Assembly (NCBI RefSeq): GCF_003952465.1
Contig: NZ_CP034448.1
Span: 2,209,001-2,273,000, forward strand
Direction: 5' to 3'
Source: Mesorhizobium sp. M1B.F.Ca.ET.045.04.1.1
Lineage (GTDB): Bacteria; Pseudomonadota; Alphaproteobacteria; Rhizobiales; Rhizobiaceae
DNA length: 64,000 nucleotides
Shown: piece by piece, positions 1-8,030 of the stretch
Position numbering within the stretch: position 1 is the stretch's first letter
Layout of the letters: each line of letters starts with the position of its first letter
The notes under the pieces: generated by a model
What the model saw: only the letters and a program-made list of their open reading frames with translations
What the model was told of the DNA's origin: nothing
Databases searched by the model: none
Made by a program: the position numbers and the translations under genes

Positions 1-2
1 TG

Positions 3-788
3 TCGCTGCGCGGCATGGTCGGCGAGGAAGTCACGGTCAAGGCGGCCAGCCGCGACTTGCATTCGGGCCTCTATGGCGGCCCGGCGGCCAATCCGATCCG
101 GATCCTCGCCAGGATCCTGGCCGACGTTCACGACAAGGACGGCCATGTCACCATCCCGGGCTTCTATGAGGGTGTCGAGGAGACGCCCTCGCAGGTGCTG
201 AAGTCCTGGGAGGGGCTCGGCGAAACGGCCGAGACCTTCCTCGGACCAGTCGGGCTTTCCATTCCCGCCGGCGAAAAGGGCCGCTCGCTGCTCGAGCTCA
301 CCTGGGCGCGGCCGACCGCCGAATTCAACGGCATCATCGGCGGCTACACCGGCAAGGGCTTCAAGACGGTGATCGCTGCGGAAGCCTCGGCGAAGGTGTC
401 GTTCCGCCTCGTGCACAAGCAGGATCCGAAGAAGATCCGCGCCGCCTTCCAGGCTTTCGTGCGTGAGCGCATCCCTGCCGACTGCTCGGTCGAATTCCAT
501 CCGCATGGCGGCTCGCCGGCAATCCAGCTCTCCTACGACTCGCCGTTCCTCGCCAAGGCCAAGGACGCGCTGTCCGACGAATGGGAGAAGCAGGCCGTCA
601 CCACCGGCGGCGGCGGCTCTATTCCAGTGGTCGGCGACTTCCAGACCTATCTCGGCATGGAATCGCTGCTGGTCGGCTTCGGCCTCGACGACGACCGCAT
701 CCATTCGCCCAACGAGAAATACGAGCTCTCCTCCTTCCATAAGGGGCAGCGCTCCTGGGCGCGCATTCTCGATGCGCTGACCCGTTGA
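3..788 (+). CDS. M20 family dipeptidase, C-terminal part (5' end outside window)
   Basis: Metal-dependent exopeptidase of the M20 (ArgE/DapE/dipeptidase) family, truncated by the window edge: the frame is open to the first bases, so the true start lies upstream. The remaining 262 residues hold the lid/dimerisation domain, beginning SLRGMVGEEV and DLHSGLYGGP, and the end of the catalytic domain, with GGGGSIP and the late metal-site motif RIHSPNEKY, whose His is a metal ligand in the family. Full-length relatives run about 460 residues. Such enzymes hydrolyse dipeptides or N-acyl amino acids in the cytoplasm; the exact substrate cannot be told from this part. The gene ends 136 bp before the RNase D gene. 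Confidence 0.9.
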   Translation, partial: SLRGMVGEEVTVKAASRDLHSGLYGGPAANPIRILARILADVHDKDGHVTIPGFYEGVEETPSQVLKSWEGLGETAETFLGPVGLSIPAGEKGRSLLELTWARPTAEFNGIIGGYTGKGFKTVIAAEASAKVSFRLVHKQDPKKIRAAFQAFVRERIPADCSVEFHPHGGSPAIQLSYDSPFLAKAKDALSDEWEKQAVTTGGGGSIPVVGDFQTYLGMESLLVGFGLDDDRIHSPNEKYELSSFHKGQRSWARILDALTR

Positions 789-924
789 GAGGCGGGAAAG
801 ACAAGTTTTTGTTGATTTTTCTTCGGATCGCGGCGAGGACGGGCTTTCTAGCGCAAAGTGCTGCAGCGTCCTTTGCGCATCCCAAAGGATGCGCGGCGCT
901 GCAGGCCGCGATCCGGAGAAGAGA

Positions 925-1545
<621 letters not shown>

Positions 1546-1606
1546 CGGAACCTGGCGCGTCGAGCCGCGTTCCTGCCGGTCCATTGTTGGAGTGAGAGGG
1601 AATGAA

Positions 1607-1810
1607 ATGGCAGAGCGCAAACCGATAGCGACCGCGCCGAAAGACGGCTCGAAGGTCACGATCATCTGGAAGGACGTCGACGGCGTGATCAACGAATCCG
1701 CCGGTCAGTATCGTGACGGCGGTTGGTGGGTCTACACCGACAGCGACACCCAGAAAAAAGTCGATCCAACGAGCTGGCGGCCGGCATCCGGCGACGACGA
1801 CGACCAGTGA
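1607..1810 (+). CDS. Small hypothetical protein with an APKDG motif
   Basis: A 67-residue cytoplasmic protein starting MAERKPIATAPKDGSKV and ending in an acidic DDDDQ tail. The order of a PIATAPKDG motif followed by several Trp residues (WWVYT, SWRP) resembles small DUF551-like proteins often seen in phages and rhizobia, but the match is from memory. The ATG at 1607 follows GTGAGAGGG at good spacing; an upstream in-frame ATG at 1592 lies before that site. No function can be assigned, and the neighbours do not suggest one. Confidence 0.6.
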   Translation: MAERKPIATAPKDGSKVTIIWKDVDGVINESAGQYRDGGWWVYTDSDTQKKVDPTSWRPASGDDDDQ

Positions 1811-1867
1811 GCAATCGTTGACAGTTTCTGAAGCGAGCATGAGGTCCGGCCGCAACAAGGGGGCGCA

Positions 1868-2014
1868 ATGAGACAGAACATGCTCTACCTCGTTATCGGG
1901 GTATTGGTCGTCGTGATCATTGGACTTGGCGTCTACATCTATCGCGAGCAGACCAGGCCGAAAGGCGTGGAGCTCAAGATCGACGACAAGGGCATTTCGA
2001 TCCAACAGAATTGA
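1868..2014 (+). CDS. 48-residue single-pass membrane protein
   Basis: A short open frame starting ATGAGACAG, with an AAGGGG stretch 8 bp upstream, ending TGA at 2012. Residues 5-24 form one hydrophobic helix rich in Leu, Val and Ile (MLYLVIGVLVVVIIGLG); a Tyr-Arg-Glu boundary and a charged tail, KGVELKIDDKGISIQQN, follow. This is the layout of small inner-membrane proteins common in rhizobia. Its length puts it below usual gene-calling cut-offs. It lies 57 bp after the preceding small gene and could be co-transcribed with it. Function unknown. Confidence 0.6.
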   Translation: MRQNMLYLVIGVLVVVIIGLGVYIYREQTRPKGVELKIDDKGISIQQN

Positions 2015-2180
2015 TCCGGTCGCGTGCGCATCTTGCGGCTTGACCGGCTTGCTCCGGATAACAGCTCCCATCAATCTTGCGGGAACGGGACGGCAACGAG
2101 AGTGACGTCCGGGCGGTTCGGCGGTATCATCACGGCATAGGGAGTTTGGGGCCAACCAACCTAGCCACTAGGAGGTTGCC

Positions 2181-2564
2181 ATGAGGCACCAAACACTGGA
2201 CCAGCTGCACGCCGTTGCCGAGGTCAAAACTGCCAGACCCATCATGAGCCGAACCCAGCGCCTCGCACGTTGGGCGGAGCTTCTCGAACGTGAGCCAACC
2301 CGGCTGCTAACCGCGCTTACCGGCACCGAATACCGTGCCCGGCCCGAGCGCGACATCATGCGCGGCGACGGCTCGCCGATATCGGTCGCTCTCGAAGACC
2401 CGATTTTGCACGGCGAGGGTTTGAAGGACGACACTTACGGGGAAGCAAAGCGCTTCTTCGAGCTGAGCGACTATCAGCTGCACGAGATCGTCTGCTACTG
2501 CCATGTCGGCGACGTCATGCAGGCATCGAGAGCGGCGCTGTCGGTTCGTGCCGTGCTCGACTAA
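2181..2564 (+). CDS. Conserved hypothetical protein (127 aa)
   Basis: Starts at an ATG 7 bp after TAGGAGG, a near-perfect ribosome site, so translation is very likely. The 127-residue product is soluble, with no signal peptide or membrane span. It has a basic N-terminal half (MSRTQRLARWAELLERE) and a C-terminal helix with a CYCHVGDVMQASRAAL stretch. I do not recognise a family with a known function. The stop codon runs straight into a 15-bp remnant of the RIME-like repeat (AAAGCGCGTCGCGA). Confidence 0.7.
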   Translation: MRHQTLDQLHAVAEVKTARPIMSRTQRLARWAELLEREPTRLLTALTGTEYRARPERDIMRGDGSPISVALEDPILHGEGLKDDTYGEAKRFFELSDYQLHEIVCYCHVGDVMQASRAALSVRAVLD

Positions 2565-2577
2565 AGCGCGTCGCGAC
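2563..2577. repeat. RIME-like repeat, 5' end only
   Basis: AAAGCGCGTCGCGA matches the first bases of the two full RIME-like elements at 21624 and 33533 and starts at the stop codon of the preceding gene. The rest of the element is absent, so this is a remnant or a chance partial match. Confidence 0.35.
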
Positions 2578-3196
2578 GAACCACAAAGTAGGAGCGCGAT
2601 CGGGTGTTGCCGCCGCTTGCGCTCCTGCGTCCGCGAAATCGGGTCAGATCGCGATTGCCGGGCATTTGATTTTCAATCGCTTCGATTTTTCCGCACTTAA
2701 CGCGCCTTTAAAGGTAAGTGATTGTTTTTGTTGTTGACCGTTACCGGCCGCTCGCACTCAGTGGCAGGGCGAGCATGCACGGCGTTCGTTGGCTGGTGGG
2801 CCGAAGCCATCCCTCAGGGAGCGGGCAGTCGCTCTCGCCCGAGAACGAGGGGGTCGTGCGAACGCGCGATCTCACGGACGTCGGCATTCCCCGCTGCTAT
2901 TTAGCTTGAATGTGTAAAAAGGGCCTGCTTATCAAGGTTGGCTATGGAATCTATCGCGCCACAGATCGGGAGGTGCCATGATTTCGCATCTTTGAACAAG
3001 ACGCGGTTCGCAAAAGGGGAGCGTTGCTGCTGTTTCTGCCGCCATACGAGCTCCGCCCCGTGGTGAGCACGGCCCCACCATCCTCTCGAGCGGCCCGAGG
3101 CGCCGGAATTTGAAAATGCAGGCACTCGCATCTTTTCCGGCGTCGGCCGACAGCTACATTATCAAGCAGTTCAGGAGGAGGAACTAGGAGGCTGCT
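2565..3196. other. 632-bp stretch without a convincing gene
   Basis: Only short open frames with no ribosome site and no recognisable protein are present. The stretch holds a repeat remnant at its start, an AT-rich patch around 2660-2740 with a CtrA-type box at 2697-2711, and then ordinary GC-rich sequence. A strong ribosome site, AGGAGGAGGAACTAGGAGG, closes the stretch just before the gene at 3197. Confidence 0.5.
2697..2711. promoter_or_regulatory. CtrA-type box TTAA-N7-TTAA
   Basis: TTAACGCGCCTTTAA fits the alphaproteobacterial CtrA consensus TTAA-N7-TTAA exactly, in an AT-rich patch. The same 16 bp, spacer included, recur at 7955 upstream of PBP1A. The nearest downstream gene starts 486 bp away, so its target here is unclear, and it may mark a duplication border instead. 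Confidence 0.45.
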
Positions 3197-3445
3197 ATGG
3201 TCGACCGTATACGCGATATACTGGCACGGTTCCCGGAGAATGAGGCCGCGGTTCGACAACTGATCCAGGACAGCCAGGTTTTCGATGCTCTTTGTCAGCA
3301 GTATGCTGATACCGATCGTGAAGTTACAAAGATCGTGCGGACCGAGAACGGAGAGACAAGCCCGGAAGCGCGCATTCTGCATGATCGGCGCAGAGCGATC
3401 GAGGAAGAGATTCTGACGATGATCGAAGGGTACACTCCAGTCTGA
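3197..3445 (+). CDS. Small helical protein, YdcH/DUF465-like
   Basis: An 82-residue protein preceded by a strong AGGAGG site 6 bp before its ATG. The spacing of motifs (PENEAAVRQLIQDSQVFDALC, then QQYADTDREVTKI, then a variable linker, then RRRAIEEEILTMIEG) resembles the YdcH/DUF465 helical hairpin, in which a short helix ending F-x-x-L is followed by a coiled-coil pair ending in a charged R-x-x-x-x-D/E-E-I motif. Such proteins are cytoplasmic and poorly understood. It stands alone, 393 bp before acs. The family call is by eye. Confidence 0.55.
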   Translation: MVDRIRDILARFPENEAAVRQLIQDSQVFDALCQQYADTDREVTKIVRTENGETSPEARILHDRRRAIEEEILTMIEGYTPV

Positions 3446-3838
3446 ACGCTATGCTGCGGGGCTCAACTGCAGAGATCGTCGCTGTAGGCGGCGCCTTGGC
3501 TGACGGGTTGGGCGACGCAAGTCCGATAACATTGCCATTGGCCAGCTTCGCCCAATCACCCCGCTTAGGTGCGCAGCCTGTTCCTGTGGGTGTGGACCTC
3601 GCCCTGGGTATAGAGGACTCTATTTGCTCCCCTCCGGGAGCACGCTGGCCTTCGGGTTTTGCGATCAAAGGTCAGTCAACTCATCCAGATCGGGTGCGGT
3701 GTTCACTTTCCGTTCGAGCAGCGCCTGTTGCGCTGGCGGCCAGCGCCAGGCTTTCGGCCACAGGCCTGCGGGTGTTATCCTTTTTGCTTCGCTTGAGAGC
3801 AACGGCTTCCTCAAGCCACAAAACCTGGGAGGCAGCAT
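3446..3838. other. 393-bp intergenic stretch upstream of acs
   Basis: No open frame here has both a ribosome site and a plausible protein. The stretch contains a small GC hairpin near 3628-3645 (CTCCCCTCCGGGAG) and closes with GGGAGGCAGCAT, the acs ribosome site. It probably carries the acs promoter, but no clear -35/-10 pair was found. Confidence 0.45.
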
Positions 3839-5869
3839 ATGTCACAGGATCGAGCCACAGAGGTGTCCGAGGCCGAGATCGCAGTGCACTGGCAGGAAGA
3901 GGACTATGTCAAACCAACGGAGAAATTCATTGCTCAAGCCAATCTGACTGACCAGACGGTCTTTGAGCGATTCAGCCTCAAGAAATTCCCGAATTGCTTC
4001 AAAGAGTACGCCGATCTTCTCGACTGGTATAAGCCTTGGGACGTCACACTCGACACGAGTAATCCGCCGTTCTGGAAGTGGTTCATTGGGGGCCGGCTCA
4101 ACGCCAGCTACAACTGCGTCGACCGCCATCTCGCCAAGCACAAAAACAAGACCGCGATCCACTTTGTCCCCGAGCCCGAGCACGAAGCCATCCAGCATGT
4201 CACCTACCAGGAACTCTACGTGCGCGTAAACGAAGTCTCCGCGCTGTTGCGGGACTTCTGCGGTCTCAAGAAAGGTGACCGAGTGACGCTGCACATGCCG
4301 ATGGTCCCGGAGCTTCCCATCACGATGCTAGCCTGCGCGCGGCTCGGCATCATTCACTCGCAGGTCTTCAGCGGCTTCAGCGGCAAAGCCACGGCGGACC
4401 GGGTCGTTGATTCCGAAAGCCGTGCGCTGATCACAATGGACGCCTATTACCGAGGCGGCCAGCTCCTCGATCACAAGGAGAAAGCAGACATCGCTTTCAC
4501 CGAAGCAAAGAAGGATGGCGTAACGCTCGAGAAAGTGCTCGTGTGGCAGAGGTACCCGGGGCGCTACTCGAGCAAGACGCCGCTGGTCGAGGGCCGCGAC
4601 TTCATCATGAACGAAGTTTTGTCGGGTTACCGGCACCGCAGGATCGACCCTGTGGAAATGCCCGCCGAAGACCCGTTGTTCCTCATGTACACAAGCGGCA
4701 CCACCGGCAAACCCAAGGGCTGCCAGCACAGCACCGGTGGATATCTCGCCTACGTCGCGGGGACCTCAAAGTACATTCAGGACATCCATCCGGAGGACGT
4801 CTATTGGTGCATGGCCGATATCGGTTGGATCACCGGTCATTCCTATATCGTCTACGGACCATTGGCGCTCGCCGCATCTTCGGTCGTATATGAGGGGCTC
4901 CCGACCCATCCTGACGCGGGGCGTCCGTGGCGCATCGCCCAAGAGCTCGACGTCAACATCTTTCACACCTCGCCGACAGCAATCCGAGCGCTTCGGCGCG
5001 CCGGACCCGATGAGCCGGCAAAATACCACTACCACTTCAAGCATATGACGACAGTGGGCGAGCCCATAGAGCCGGCGGTGTGGCGGTGGTACCACGACGT
5101 TGTAGGCAAGGGCGAAGCGGTCATCGTCGACACATGGTGGCAAACTGAGAACGGCGGTTTCTTGTGCAGCACAGTGCCGGCCATCCACCCGATGAAGCCT
5201 GGGAGCGCGGGGCCAGGCGTGCCTGGCATCCATCCGATCATCTATGACGAGGACGGCAACGAGATACCGCCGCGCTCCGGCCGCGCTGGAAACATCTGCA
5301 TCCAAAATCCGTGGCCGGGCACATTTCAGACGATCTGGAAGAATCCCGATCGCTACGTCGAACAATACTACGCAAAATATTGCAAGAACCGAAAGAGTCG
5401 CGACTGGCGCGACTGGCCGTACTTCGCCAACGACGGTGCCTTGCAGGCGGCCGACGGCTATTATCGCATCTTGGGTCGGATCGATGACGTCATCAATGTG
5501 GCTGGGCATCGGCTCGGAACCAAGGAGATCGAGTCCGCCAGTCTCCTTGTTGAGGAGGTCGCCGAGGCTGCGGTGGTCCCCGCCAGGGACGAAATCAAAG
5601 GCAGGGTACCCGACCTCTACGTATCGCTGAAGCCCGGGCTGGCCCCAAGCGAGGACATCCGCAAGCGAGTGGAAGACGCCGTGATCCGTGAGATCGGGCC
5701 CATTGCCCGACCGCGCCGTGTCGTGATGGTCCCCGACATGCCGAAGACCCGTTCCGGCAAGATCATGCGCCGTGTCCTAAGGGCGATCTCGAATGATGAG
5801 GATGCCGGTGACGTCTCAACCCTGGCTAATCCCGAAGTCGTCGATGAGATTCGAAGGATGAAGGTCTAG
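3839..5869 (+). CDS. acs: Acetyl-CoA synthetase (AMP-forming acyl-CoA ligase)
   Basis: Activates acetate (possibly propionate) to acyl-CoA using ATP, through an acyl-AMP intermediate, in the cytoplasm. The 676-residue protein has the N-terminal Acs cap (CFKEYADLLDWYKPWD), the P-loop-like motif YTSGTTGKPKG near residue 283, and DTWWQTENGG, whose Trp limits the pocket to short acyl chains in known Acs. It also has the hinge and CoA region VAGHRLGTKEIES and the C-terminal catalytic Lys in PKTRSGKIMRR. Length matches the family (about 650). ATG at 3839 follows GGGAGG. It stands alone among genes of unknown role, with mixed codon choice compared with the very GC-rich genes further right, so it may be an accessory copy. 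Confidence 0.9.
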   Translation: MSQDRATEVSEAEIAVHWQEEDYVKPTEKFIAQANLTDQTVFERFSLKKFPNCFKEYADLLDWYKPWDVTLDTSNPPFWKWFIGGRLNASYNCVDRHLAKHKNKTAIHFVPEPEHEAIQHVTYQELYVRVNEVSALLRDFCGLKKGDRVTLHMPMVPELPITMLACARLGIIHSQVFSGFSGKATADRVVDSESRALITMDAYYRGGQLLDHKEKADIAFTEAKKDGVTLEKVLVWQRYPGRYSSKTPLVEGRDFIMNEVLSGYRHRRIDPVEMPAEDPLFLMYTSGTTGKPKGCQHSTGGYLAYVAGTSKYIQDIHPEDVYWCMADIGWITGHSYIVYGPLALAASSVVYEGLPTHPDAGRPWRIAQELDVNIFHTSPTAIRALRRAGPDEPAKYHYHFKHMTTVGEPIEPAVWRWYHDVVGKGEAVIVDTWWQTENGGFLCSTVPAIHPMKPGSAGPGVPGIHPIIYDEDGNEIPPRSGRAGNICIQNPWPGTFQTIWKNPDRYVEQYYAKYCKNRKSRDWRDWPYFANDGALQAADGYYRILGRIDDVINVAGHRLGTKEIESASLLVEEVAEAAVVPARDEIKGRVPDLYVSLKPGLAPSEDIRKRVEDAVIREIGPIARPRRVVMVPDMPKTRSGKIMRRVLRAISNDEDAGDVSTLANPEVVDEIRRMKV

Positions 5870-6132
5870 CAGGCTGTTGAAGAAGTCTGCCGTATTGCCT
5901 TGAGGATGGCCTCGTCGCCATCGTGGCAGGCGAACGTGATTTCGATCGGGTCGTCGCCGAGCAATTCGGAATGGCCATCGCCTGTGACTTCGTCGATCTC
6001 GTCACATCCGCCCCATGTGACGTGAGCTAGACTATGGGGAGCGTAGCTCGGATCGAGGCCGGCTTGCAGGGCGCCAAAAGCGATCTCGCCGTTGTTGTCG
6101 GGTCCGATGGTGATGGTTGCGGGTCCCCGCAA
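5866..6132 (-). CDS. Conserved hypothetical protein, possibly 5'-truncated
   Basis: An 88-residue acidic protein with the block CDEIDEVTGDGHSELLGDD followed by FACHDGDEAILKA. This recalls a family of small rhizobial hypothetical proteins with a DEMDEVSGDG...FHNGDEA...KARR pattern, whose function is unknown to me. No ATG is available: the frame opens at TTG right after an in-frame TGA, and relatives seem to continue upstream, so this may be a truncated copy. Its 3' end overlaps the end of acs by 4 bp in convergent orientation. Confidence 0.45.
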   Translation of the reverse strand: MRGPATITIGPDNNGEIAFGALQAGLDPSYAPHSLAHVTWGGCDEIDEVTGDGHSELLGDDPIEITFACHDGDEAILKAIRQTSSTAC

Positions 6133-6148
6133 CCACTTTCATCATAAC

Positions 6149-6454
6149 TCACTCGCCGTCTCGATCTGAACGCTCGGGGCGGTTCTTTGCGTTTGCGAGG
6201 AACGCCGACTTTGATCTCCGGCCGTCGCGCCGCGGCAGTTCGATCTCCTTGATGCCATTATCGGCGAAGGCCAAGATCCCGTCGTCATCATTGACCCCGT
6301 AGACCCTGATGACGCCGTGCTCGGGCTCGAGATCGTGGGGCAGTTCCTGGATGAGCCCTTCGCAGACGCCGAGATCCCCGACGACACGTTCGACCGTGTA
6401 GACGTGATGGGCGTCCCCATAGCCTATTCGGACCGGCGGCGGAACGAACGGCAC
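6149..6454 (-). CDS. Hypothetical protein (101 aa)
   Basis: Starts at GTG 6454 with only a weak AGGA upstream and encodes a soluble 101-residue protein. An N-terminal half with VRIGYGDAHHVYTVERVVGD is followed by a beta-rich GVIRVYGVNDDDGILAFADNG and a basic tail. The amino-acid pattern is protein-like and the other frames here are Ser/Thr-rich noise, which supports this frame. It lies 12 bp from the start of the GTG-initiated version of the divergent metallo-hydrolase gene. Function unknown. Confidence 0.45.
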   Translation of the reverse strand: MPFVPPPVRIGYGDAHHVYTVERVVGDLGVCEGLIQELPHDLEPEHGVIRVYGVNDDDGILAFADNGIKEIELPRRDGRRSKSAFLANAKNRPERSDRDGE

Positions 6455-6496
6455 GCGTCCTGAATTGTGGAGGATGCAACTCTTGCCTTCCCTATC

Positions 6497-7498
6497 ATGA
6501 CTCTTCTCGTCCAGCCGCGCTTAGTGAATGAGCCGTTTTCCCGCCCGGGACTGCTTCTCGATTTCCGCTTCGGCAGTAGGGCAGTCCTCTTTGACCTCGG
6601 CGATCTGTCGGCGCTTTCGCCACGTGAGATCCTGCACGTTTCGCACGTATTCGTGTCGCACATGCACATGGATCACTTTAGCGGGTTCGATCGCCTGTTG
6701 GGGGTGTCGCTCTATCGTGACAAGCAGGTCCATATCATCGGCCCGCCCGGACTGGCCGATGCCGTAGAGGCCAAGCTGCGGGCCTACACGTGGAATCTCC
6801 TCAACGAGCAGTCGCAGGACTTTACGATCTCCGCCTCTGATTGGACGGAAGAAGGCTTTTCCACTGCAGCCGCCTTCCGGGCGCGCAGGGCTTTCGCGCG
6901 GGAGAATTGGCAGAACCCGGACACCCTGTTCCCCCTGGACGATCCGGAGTTCACGATCGAAGCCGTCACGCTCGATCACGGGATTCCTTGCTTAGCCTTC
7001 GCCTTCCAGGAAAAACTGCGGGTGAACGTGCACCGGTCGCGTCTAGACGAGCTTGATCTTCCTGTCGGACCTTGGCTCACAAACGCCAAGCGGGCGGCGC
7101 GATGCGGCGCTGATGCGGCCACCGAGTTCACGCCGATTGCAGGCAGGAAGGTAACGCTTGGGGAACTGCTGCGGGATCGGGCGCTGGTCTGTGGGCCGGG
7201 TCAACGCATCGCGTATGCAACCGATTTAGCCTTCGGTCCGGAGAACGTCACACGTCTCTCTAACTTGGTGCGCCGCGCCGATCATCTTTTCATCGAAGCC
7301 GGATTCTTGGAGGAAGACCGAGACCTCGCGGCGTCGAAGAAGCATCTGACTGCCGCGCAGGCAGGCGCGATCGCCAGGCAAGCCGGCGCTATCTCCGCCC
7401 ACCAGATACACCTTTCGCCTCGGTATCTCGGACGTGAGGACGAGCTGCGGACCGAATTCGAAGCCGGATTTCTCGGAAGTTCCGTTACAGCGAGATAA
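6497..7498 (+). CDS. RNase Z-like metallo-beta-lactamase-fold hydrolase
   Basis: A 333-residue zinc hydrolase of the ElaC/RNase Z branch. It carries the HxHxDH zinc motif in SHMHMDHFSGFDRLLG (around residue 56), then DHGIPCLAFAF, YATDLAF (bridging Asp) and SAHQIHLSPRY near the C-terminus (last His ligand). RNase Z matures tRNA 3' ends, but many relatives in this branch act on small molecules, and genomes with CCA-encoding tRNAs often keep them without a known substrate. ATG at 6497 is chosen because the protein then starts with the hydrophobic strand TLLVQPRLV; a GTG at 6467 gives 10 more residues. Confidence 0.7.
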   Translation: MTLLVQPRLVNEPFSRPGLLLDFRFGSRAVLFDLGDLSALSPREILHVSHVFVSHMHMDHFSGFDRLLGVSLYRDKQVHIIGPPGLADAVEAKLRAYTWNLLNEQSQDFTISASDWTEEGFSTAAAFRARRAFARENWQNPDTLFPLDDPEFTIEAVTLDHGIPCLAFAFQEKLRVNVHRSRLDELDLPVGPWLTNAKRAARCGADAATEFTPIAGRKVTLGELLRDRALVCGPGQRIAYATDLAFGPENVTRLSNLVRRADHLFIEAGFLEEDRDLAASKKHLTAAQAGAIARQAGAISAHQIHLSPRYLGREDELRTEFEAGFLGSSVTAR

Positions 7499-8030
7499 GG
7501 CTCGTTCCCCTTGTAAGGCCCCTACTATTGCGCGCACGGCCGGAGACTGACGGGCGGGGGGCTTAGGGCTTATCAGCCGGCGCGAGCGCAGACTGTCCGA
7601 TTTGCTAGCAAGTCCGCAATCGACGGAGGTCCACCCTGCCCGCGGCATTCGTCTGAATGACGAAAAGACATAGCCCCTTATTCCGTTGGGGCAGGGGCCC
7701 GAGCGATGATCATGTGATTCACGGCAGTTCTCCTTTGCGCCGGCGGCTCGGTGGGGAAACTTGATCTGCCTCGACGGCTTATCGATGATCACCAACGCAT
7801 CGTCCGGCGCGGGCCGCTATAGCTTCTTCGCCTCCGACCACGGCCGCCGATCGCTTCGCCGAGGCTCGGCTTAAGTGTCGTGAACAGAGCGGTAACACAC
7901 GGTAACGGATTAAGAATTTCGTAAGGAATCTCAAAGGGCTGGCCGAGTGCCAATTTAACGCGCCTTTAAACCGCCGCATCTACTCTGCACCTCGAGCGCC
8001 ATCGGCACCGGGGACAAGCAAGCACAGCGC
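7499..8030. other. 532-bp upstream region of the PBP1A gene
   Basis: No protein-coding gene is supported. On the minus strand AAGGAG precedes a 14-codon frame near 7730 that ends at once, so it is at most a leader or relic. The last 130 bp are AT-richer, with repeated GGTAAC words at 7890-7907 and the CtrA-type box at 7955. Confidence 0.5.
7955..7969. promoter_or_regulatory. CtrA-type box upstream of PBP1A
   Basis: TTAACGCGCCTTTAA is an exact TTAA-N7-TTAA match, 61 bp before the PBP1A start codon, the usual place for a CtrA-controlled promoter. A second, poorer match (TTAAGAATTTCGTAA) lies about 45 bp further upstream. CtrA is the master cell-cycle regulator of alphaproteobacteria, so cell-cycle control of this cell-wall enzyme is a fair inference. 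Confidence 0.55.

Noticed and set aside
3451..3951. A plus-strand frame of 166 codons before acs
   Set aside because: It overlaps the acs start, lacks a ribosome site and has no recognisable motif.
5869..5900. An insertion-sequence end after acs (GCAGGCTGTTGAAGAAGTC)
   Set aside because: It resembles terminal repeats remembered from IS elements, but no transposase, second repeat or target duplication was found nearby.
7725..7770. A 14-codon minus-strand frame with a good AAGGAG site, as a possible leader peptide
   Set aside because: No regulated gene follows on that strand and no run of one amino acid codon is present.
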